Shown here in pieces: positions 6,320 to 10,429 of a DNA stretch of 10,429 nucleotides (its first letter is position 1; each line of letters begins with the position of its first letter). The DNA is from CAYNST01 sp964399955 (GTDB taxonomy: Bacteria; Pseudomonadota; Gammaproteobacteria; Pseudomonadales; Cellvibrionaceae): positions 1-10,429 of the forward strand of contig CAYNST010000120.1 in the NCBI GenBank assembly GCA_964399955.1, read 5' to 3'. A model generated the notes under the pieces. It had not been told where the DNA came from. It made no database searches and saw only the letters and a program-made list of their open reading frames with translations. Made by a program: the position numbers and the translations under genes.

Positions 6320-7936
6320 CTAGCGAAGATAGGACTTGATGACAATGTCCTGCCTTTGAATTTCCTGCACAATCATCTCGGCAAACAATTTTGCGCCCTG
6401 TTCATTGGTATGGGTGGGGTCATTGTCTACAAAATAGGCCTGCGCAGCTGAGCGTCCCAGGGGAAGCGCCCACGCACTGGTCAACTGCATGAGATCGATA
6501 AACGGTACACTTTCCGACCTTGACAGGTCGGTCAACACATTGCGGACATTGAGATCGCCATAGATATGTTGTCTATTGAGCGGATCATTATTGTTTCGCA
6601 CCATGGGGCTGATCAGCACCGGGTGAGCACCTTTAGCTCGGATGCCGGCTATCATTGCTCTTACCCTTGAACGATAGGTAGCCGCAGGTGTTGTTTTGTC
6701 GTTATGGCCAAGCTGGATAAATACCCAGTCGTCTGCTTTGAGCGGTGAGTTGATCCGCCCCCAAAGTCCGCCCCCATCCGGCCTGAAAGCGGCGGTGCCT
6801 TCACCTGAGTCGGCGTAGTTGGCAATAGAGATGCCCCTGTCAAAAAATGCAGGAAGATATTGACCCCATCCACTGAAGCGAGATTGTGGGTTCACGTTTA
6901 GCTGCGGATCCTGGTCGCAAACGGTTGAATCGCCGGCGAGGTATAAAACCACTGGATTCGGCACGGCTTTCACTGTCAACGCCTGCAGGGCTTGAGTGCC
7001 TTGGGCGATGCGCAGATTCAAACCGGGCTGACCGCGGGCCGAGTTCTGAATAGGTTGTCCTTCAGGATCCCGAACATTTACGGTAAATGCTACACACCTT
7101 GAAGCACCGTTACCGTCTGCGCTGTGGTACATACTGCGGCGTGATTCGGCGTAAATATCTATGACTCCGTCATAGGCGCTGTCAAAGGCCATGGCCACCT
7201 CGTAGTGCCCGGTAGTTCCACCGAGTGAGCACACAGCAGGATTGCCGCTACAGGACATAAGAGCGGCCAAATCAGCATTATTGTCATCCAGCCCGATGTC
7301 GGAGCAGGCTGACATTGGGGAGGGGCAAACACCCTCCTGTATCCCCGCTGTGCTCACGTTCAACCCGTCTATATTGGGTAGACCGTCAGCAATGGTTGAC
7401 TGCAAACGTATGACATTACTACCCGCCTCCAATGTGACTGTCTCTGAAAGGGTTTCCCAAGCGGCCTCATCGGCTGTTGGTGCAAAAGTGAGTGACGCAA
7501 CGGCCGTGTTGTTGATGATTAGTGAAGCGGTGCGTGGGGCAGAGCCGTCGTTGGCAAACCGCCACTGCAGAGTTACCTCTCTGCTATCGGGAGCGTCGAT
7601 TGCCCAGGTGATACCGGCCCCCACTCTGTCGTCTGCATTGAAATAGCTTTCACCGTTGAGTGATTCAATTGCACCCTCGCCCCCGCAAAAAGCCTCACTG
7701 CCGCCATCGATCGCCAGGCCGCCACTGGAGGAACTGGACGACGAACTGCTGGAGCTAGAGCTAGAGCTGGAGCTGGAGCTGGAGCTGGAGCTGGAGCTGG
7801 AGCTGGAGCTGGAGCTGGAACTGGAACTGGAACTGGAACTACTGGAGCTGTTATTCCCAGGATCTGCATCTGCTCCACAGCCAGTCAGTAGCTGCGACAG
7901 GAATAAACTGGCTGTTAGTGAATATACAAGCCTCAT
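6320..7936 (-). CDS. Lipoprotein CE12-like esterase with CBM35-like domain and an extra beta-rich domain
   Basis: 538 aa. The lipoprotein signal peptide ends in LTGC (Cys20), then poly-Ser 30-71 (42 Ser). A CBM35-like domain spans about 80-205 (GEGAIES…NADDRVGAGITWAI…RFANDGS…GLPNIDGL). A Cys-containing beta-rich domain spans about 210-325 (ACSDIG…LMSCSGNPAVC…YEVAMAFDSAYDGVIDIYAES…). The SGNH domain starts at about 330 with Ser337 in AGDSTVC, Asn412 in LGHNDK, and Asp506/His509 in DPTHTNEQGA. GHND and DxTHTN are the forms seen in classical rhamnogalacturonan acetylesterases of the CE12/YesY type. The block II region reads DSGEGTAAF instead of the GGR-S/T of the other esterases here; its first Gly could still serve the oxyanion hole. 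The ATG has AAGGA seven bases upstream. The middle domain probably matches the N-terminal beta-sandwich found in some CE12 proteins (inference). Confidence 0.9.
   Translation of the reverse strand: MRLVYSLTASLFLSQLLTGCGADADPGNNSSSSSSSSSSSSSSSSSSSSSSSSSSSSSSSSSSSSSSSSSSGGLAIDGGSEAFCGGEGAIESLNGESYFNADDRVGAGITWAIDAPDSREVTLQWRFANDGSAPRTASLIINNTAVASLTFAPTADEAAWETLSETVTLEAGSNVIRLQSTIADGLPNIDGLNVSTAGIQEGVCPSPMSACSDIGLDDNNADLAALMSCSGNPAVCSLGGTTGHYEVAMAFDSAYDGVIDIYAESRRSMYHSADGNGASRCVAFTVNVRDPEGQPIQNSARGQPGLNLRIAQGTQALQALTVKAVPNPVVLYLAGDSTVCDQDPQLNVNPQSRFSGWGQYLPAFFDRGISIANYADSGEGTAAFRPDGGGLWGRINSPLKADDWVFIQLGHNDKTTPAATYRSRVRAMIAGIRAKGAHPVLISPMVRNNNDPLNRQHIYGDLNVRNVLTDLSRSESVPFIDLMQLTSAWALPLGRSAAQAYFVDNDPTHTNEQGAKLFAEMIVQEIQRQDIVIKSYLR
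7751..7840. repeat. 6-bp microsatellite encoding poly-Ser
   Basis: Fifteen tandem 6-bp units on the plus strand: GGAGCT, AGAGCT twice, then eight GGAGCT and four GGAACT. They encode alternating AGC/AGT-TCC/TCT serine codons on the minus strand, in the linker of the 6320-7936 esterase. The unit length is a multiple of three, so slippage changes linker length without breaking the frame. The first bases of the window carry the same GGAACT-type unit. Confidence 0.9.
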
Positions 7937-8048
7937 ATCATGGTCCTTGAATTGTTAGTTATTTGGAATTATTCGAAGGAGGTCTTAATATCTTGGCCCC
8001 TGTGTTGCGAGGGCTGCGATCAAGGGCGTCCCGGCTGCAGCGGCCTTA

Positions 8049-8080
8049 ACTGCCGCAGCCACAGCGGGGGTTATTTTTTC
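8049..8080 (+). terminator. Candidate intrinsic terminator on the plus strand
   Basis: ACTGCCGC (8049-8056) can pair with GCGGGGGT (8064-8071), with one mismatch and one wobble, across a 7-base loop, followed by TATTTTTTC. An overlapping alternative hairpin, GGCTGC…GCCGCAGCC (8033-8060), would compete with it. There is no recognised plus-strand gene upstream; see the small SD-ORF unit in the findings. Confidence 0.3.
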
Positions 8081-8135
8081 TTATACCTATTTCAGCGGGT
8101 TCCACCAAACATACCGGCAATAAGCGCAGGAAAAT

Positions 8136-9677
8136 TTAGTTACGTTGCAACTGGCTGATGGGCAGCTTGGCGGCGGCCATCCCATTGGCCACCATCGCAC
8201 TCATGATCCTGGCGCCGTTTTCTTGAAAATGAGTGCCGTCGACACTGCCGTCTGCCCGCCGCAGGAAAAAATCTTCGGGTCTTGGCGCTGGGCATATATT
8301 CACCAGGTGGGTGACAACCCTCGCGTTTAGGTCTACCAAAGGTATGCCATTTGCAGCAGCGAGTTCACGCATGCCCTGTGCATGCGCGGCGGTGCCATTG
8401 GCGCCCGTGCAATAGGCTGAATTGCGCGGTGGAGGTGTAACAAAGACCAGTTGTACCCCGCGAGCCTTGGCGCCGTCAACGTACATTTGCAACCACGTTT
8501 TAAAATCCGATTGCGGGTCCAGATAATAAGGAATGTTCCGACCGCCAATGCTGTAGGTGGCTGTGCGGTGACCGTCGTTGGTGCCAAACTGCACCAGCAA
8601 ATAGTCACCTTCGCGAATGTCTCGCCATATCTCGGCAAGCCGGCCTTCGTCTATGAAGCGGCGTGCAGTACGGCCGCCGATGGCTCGGTTATCCACAGTC
8701 ACCATACTGGTGTATTGCTCATGCAGCATCTGCCCCCAGCCGGCCTGATCGTCAGGTCGTGCCGTGTCGGTATAGGTTGACACGGTAGAGTCGCCGGCTA
8801 TGAAAACTTTGATAGGGCGTATTGCGCTGCCAATTTCAATGCGTTTTGCAATTACCGACTGCTCGCCCAGGTTATCTGTCACTGTGAGCTTTATGGTATT
8901 TTCACCGGTTGTTGTGAATTGATGGGCTGCCGTCATGCCGGTTGCAACCCCGCCGTCACCAAAATCCCAGTCGAAGGCCGTAATTGAATTCGCGCCGGGG
9001 GAAAAAGTCTGGGCAGTAAATTCCACGGTGGCGCCGGCAACCAGTGGCCCTGCCGAAGTATTGATGCGTGCGGTCGCACAGTTGCCCGGCCGCAGAGAGG
9101 CGCCGGCCAGGGTGACCGCGTCAATGTTGGCAAGCCCGGTCGCCTGCGTCGCGGTTAAGGAAATGGTGTTGTAGCCATAGGTCAACTCCACTTCCTGTTC
9201 AAGCGATTGCCAATCGGTCCAGGCGCTGGTCGGTGCAAATGCAAGGCTGTAATCATCAATGCCATTAACGCTCAGTAACCCGGGGCGAGGATCTGCGGAA
9301 CCATTGGCATATCGCAATCTCAGTGCAAAGGTGCCAGGCTGGGACGTGTGCACATGCCATATCAGGCCAGCTCCCGCTGCATTGGTGGTGTTGGCGTAGC
9401 CCTCGCCGGTAAAGCCAGTGTGGTCGGACTCAATGACACCTTCCAGGAGGCACAGGCCTGGCTCCGACTCCTGCAGTACCAGAGACCCCGCAACCGTTCC
9501 CGACGAAGATGAACTGCTGCTTGAGGAGCTTGAGCTGGATGAACTGCTCGACGACGAGCTGCTTGAACTTGAAGAAGAGCTTGATGAAGAACCCTCTGGA
9601 ATAGAGGTAGGAGTGCCACCGCCACAGCCGGCCAGGCACAGGAGCAACACAGCGGACGCAGAAAATTGCCAGTTCAT
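8136..9677 (-). CDS. Lipoprotein CE12-like rhamnogalacturonan acetylesterase with CBM35-like and PKD domains
   Basis: 513 aa from the ATG at 9675-9677. An in-frame GTG 12 bases upstream is possible, but the ATG gives MNW…LLLCLAGC, which mirrors the MNWKK…LNLAGC start of the 2066-3463 esterase. Neither start has a clear ribosome binding site. Domains: lipid Cys18; poly-Ser 30-59; CBM35-like about 75-195; PKD about 200-285 (FDWDFGDGG…AHQFTTTGEN…TVTDN); esterase from about 290. Catalytic features: Ser297 in GDSTVS, GGRTAR, Asn367 in GTNDGH, Asp480 and His483 in DGTH. It has the same architecture as the 267-2056 esterase and is very similar to it, above all in the catalytic domain (long identical runs such as DFKTWLQMYVDGAKARGVQL), with more divergence in CBM, PKD and linker. 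It ends 199 bp before the next minus-strand esterase gene, which may be co-transcribed. Probably anchored at the cell surface and acting on acetylated pectin; the exact substrate is inferred. Confidence 0.92.
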   Translation of the reverse strand: MNWQFSASAVLLLCLAGCGGGTPTSIPEGSSSSSSSSSSSSSSSSSSSSSSSSSSSSSSGTVAGSLVLQESEPGLCLLEGVIESDHTGFTGEGYANTTNAAGAGLIWHVHTSQPGTFALRLRYANGSADPRPGLLSVNGIDDYSLAFAPTSAWTDWQSLEQEVELTYGYNTISLTATQATGLANIDAVTLAGASLRPGNCATARINTSAGPLVAGATVEFTAQTFSPGANSITAFDWDFGDGGVATGMTAAHQFTTTGENTIKLTVTDNLGEQSVIAKRIEIGSAIRPIKVFIAGDSTVSTYTDTARPDDQAGWGQMLHEQYTSMVTVDNRAIGGRTARRFIDEGRLAEIWRDIREGDYLLVQFGTNDGHRTATYSIGGRNIPYYLDPQSDFKTWLQMYVDGAKARGVQLVFVTPPPRNSAYCTGANGTAAHAQGMRELAAANGIPLVDLNARVVTHLVNICPAPRPEDFFLRRADGSVDGTHFQENGARIMSAMVANGMAAAKLPISQLQRN

Positions 9678-10194
9678 ATCTGTTTTCACTAAAAAAGGTG
9701 GCTTGACTTTGCAGTCTTGGTCTGAACTCGCCTGCGGCTGTATTTGCCCGGCTGAGCCAGCAGCGGCGCTGCGTCAGTGACATTGGCTAATGTGATAGCG
9801 GGAGCCGGGTGGCCTCTGCATCAGTCGCACTGCCTGGATCATACAAGCTCGCGACAGCATCCGTTGAGATACGCGTCACAGGCGTTGGCGGTAATTTCGT
9901 TATTGGGCTTTGCAATATTGTGTGACAAGGCAGTCAGCCGGTTTTTATTGTTTTTACCAAATACAGTTGTCGGGCTGATATCGCCCAGTTTGCCGCCTTT
10001 ACGCCTCTTTTCAGCGTTGTAGGTCGCAGGCTCCAGTACAACTGCTCCTTCATTACTGTTTCAGTTGCCCAAATGCACCTCATTGCCGGGTGCAACTCCA
10101 AACTTGTGAGCACAGTCGCATACCCTTGTCAGCAAAGCGGTTAGCCTTGCCTAACGCCCCCCATTGAAAGGCTCCCAATCCGTTAGAGGTTTGC
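9678..10194. other. Divergent intergenic region, no convincing gene
   Basis: Lies between the minus-strand esterase (start 9677) and the plus-strand lipoprotein (start 10195), so it should hold both promoters; I cannot place them with confidence. Short inverted repeats near the plus-strand gene are GTTAG-CCTTGC-CTAAC (10140-10155) and CTAACG…CGTTAG (10151-10156 with 10181-10186). These could be regulatory. TGCACC…GGTGCA around 10074-10094 can form another hairpin. An 81-codon plus-strand ORF (9777-10022) has one hydrophobic stretch and is not convincing. Confidence 0.5.
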
Positions 10195-10429
10195 ATGTCG
10201 CTCAAAATAATAACCAATGCCCGCGCCTTTGCTGCCGCCAGCTTATCCGCGCTAATTCTCGCAGCTTGCGGCGGTGGAACCCCGCCACAGCCCGAGCAGG
10301 AACCCCCGCCGGTTGAGCAACCCCCGGTGGTCGAGGAGCCCCCGGTGGTCGAGGAGCCCCCGGTGGTCGAGGAGCCTCCCGTGGTTGAGGAACCTCCCGT
10401 GGTTGAGGAACCTCCCGTGGTTGAGGAAC
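10195..10429 (+). CDS. Lipoprotein with PPVVEE-repeat linker, 5' end only
   Basis: The first 78 codons are visible and the gene runs off the right edge. The ATG has AGAGG about 6 bases upstream. The signal peptide MSLKIITNARAFAAASLSAL is followed by ILAAC, with a lipobox and lipid Cys at 25. Next come GGGTPPQPEQEPPPVEQ and six PPVVEE repeats (10321-10428). The repeat is a proline/acidic linker that takes the place of the poly-Ser linkers in the other lipoproteins here. In such bacteria these lipoproteins usually carry a carbohydrate-active or adhesion domain after the linker, but nothing of that domain is visible and I make no functional call. Confidence 0.85.
   Translation, partial: MSLKIITNARAFAAASLSALILAACGGGTPPQPEQEPPPVEQPPVVEEPPVVEEPPVVEEPPVVEEPPVVEEPPVVEE
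10321..10428 (+). repeat. Six 18-bp tandem repeats encoding PPVVEE
   Basis: Units 1-3 (10321-10374) are identical (CCCCCGGTGGTCGAGGAG). Units 4-6 (10375-10428) are identical to one another in a second synonymous version (CCTCCCGTGGTTGAGGAA). All six encode the same peptide in frame with the ATG at 10195. The array continues to or past the window edge. Confidence 0.95.

Noticed and set aside
9777..10022. 81-codon plus-strand ORF with a hydrophobic segment and LPNTVVGLI, slightly like LrgA/CidA proteins
   Set aside because: Only one short stretch resembles the family, there is no ribosome binding site and it stops long before the family's usual length.
10140..10186. Integron attC-like site (GCCTAAC near GTTAG)
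   Set aside because: The second core (GTTAGAG) does not fit the GTTRRRY consensus and the spacing is too short; no integrase or gene-cassette structure is present.

Overview
This looks like a piece of a draft genome (or metagenome bin) from a plant-polysaccharide-degrading gammaproteobacterium of the Cellvibrio / Saccharophagus / Teredinibacter kind. Several predicted lipoproteins have a lipobox, then a long pure poly-serine linker, then a carbohydrate-binding module, then an enzyme domain. That layout is a known hallmark of those genera. The genus assignment is inference; no rRNA or tRNA is present to test it.

Layout. (1) 1-3463, minus strand: the 5' end of a poly-Ser lipoprotein gene running off the left edge (1-121, apparently frameshifted in its signal peptide). 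Upstream of it lie two SGNH/GDSL esterase lipoproteins of the rhamnogalacturonan acetylesterase type (CE12-like): a CBM35-like + PKD + esterase protein (267-2056, split by a 100-N assembly gap) and a CBM35-like + esterase protein (2066-3463). These two are 9 bp apart, so probably one operon. A perfect 12-bp palindrome (3632-3643) sits upstream. (2) 3659-5254, minus strand: a small housekeeping-like operon of a DUF2164 protein, a SAM-dependent methyltransferase and a histidine-phosphatase-family protein. The first and third genes each carry a single in-frame stop codon. (3) 5255-5790: no convincing gene. (4) 5791-5991, plus strand: a 66-aa DUF3185-type membrane protein. (5) 6320-9677, minus strand: two more esterase lipoproteins, one with an extra beta-rich domain and one that is a close paralogue of the 267-2056 gene. 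(6) 9678-10194: a gene-poor region between divergent genes. (7) 10195 to the right edge, plus strand: the start of a lipoprotein with a (PPVVEE)n linker.

The esterases all keep the catalytic Ser (GDST), the Asn of block III (G-x-N-D) and the Asp-x-x-His pair. They differ in accessory domains: CBM+PKD twice, CBM only once, CBM + beta domain once. Together they suggest a surface-anchored set of pectin deacetylases that clear acetyl groups from rhamnogalacturonan-type substrates for lyases encoded elsewhere. Substrate is inferred from family membership.

The clearest structural observation concerns the 100-N gap in the first esterase. The 55 bases before the gap are identical to the 55 bases after it, and removing the Ns plus one copy restores the reading frame exactly. 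The gap therefore looks like an assembler overlap artefact rather than missing sequence. Three other genes carry one lesion each, so either base-level sequence quality or real gene decay should be checked. I did not find a convincing new type of biological system here.
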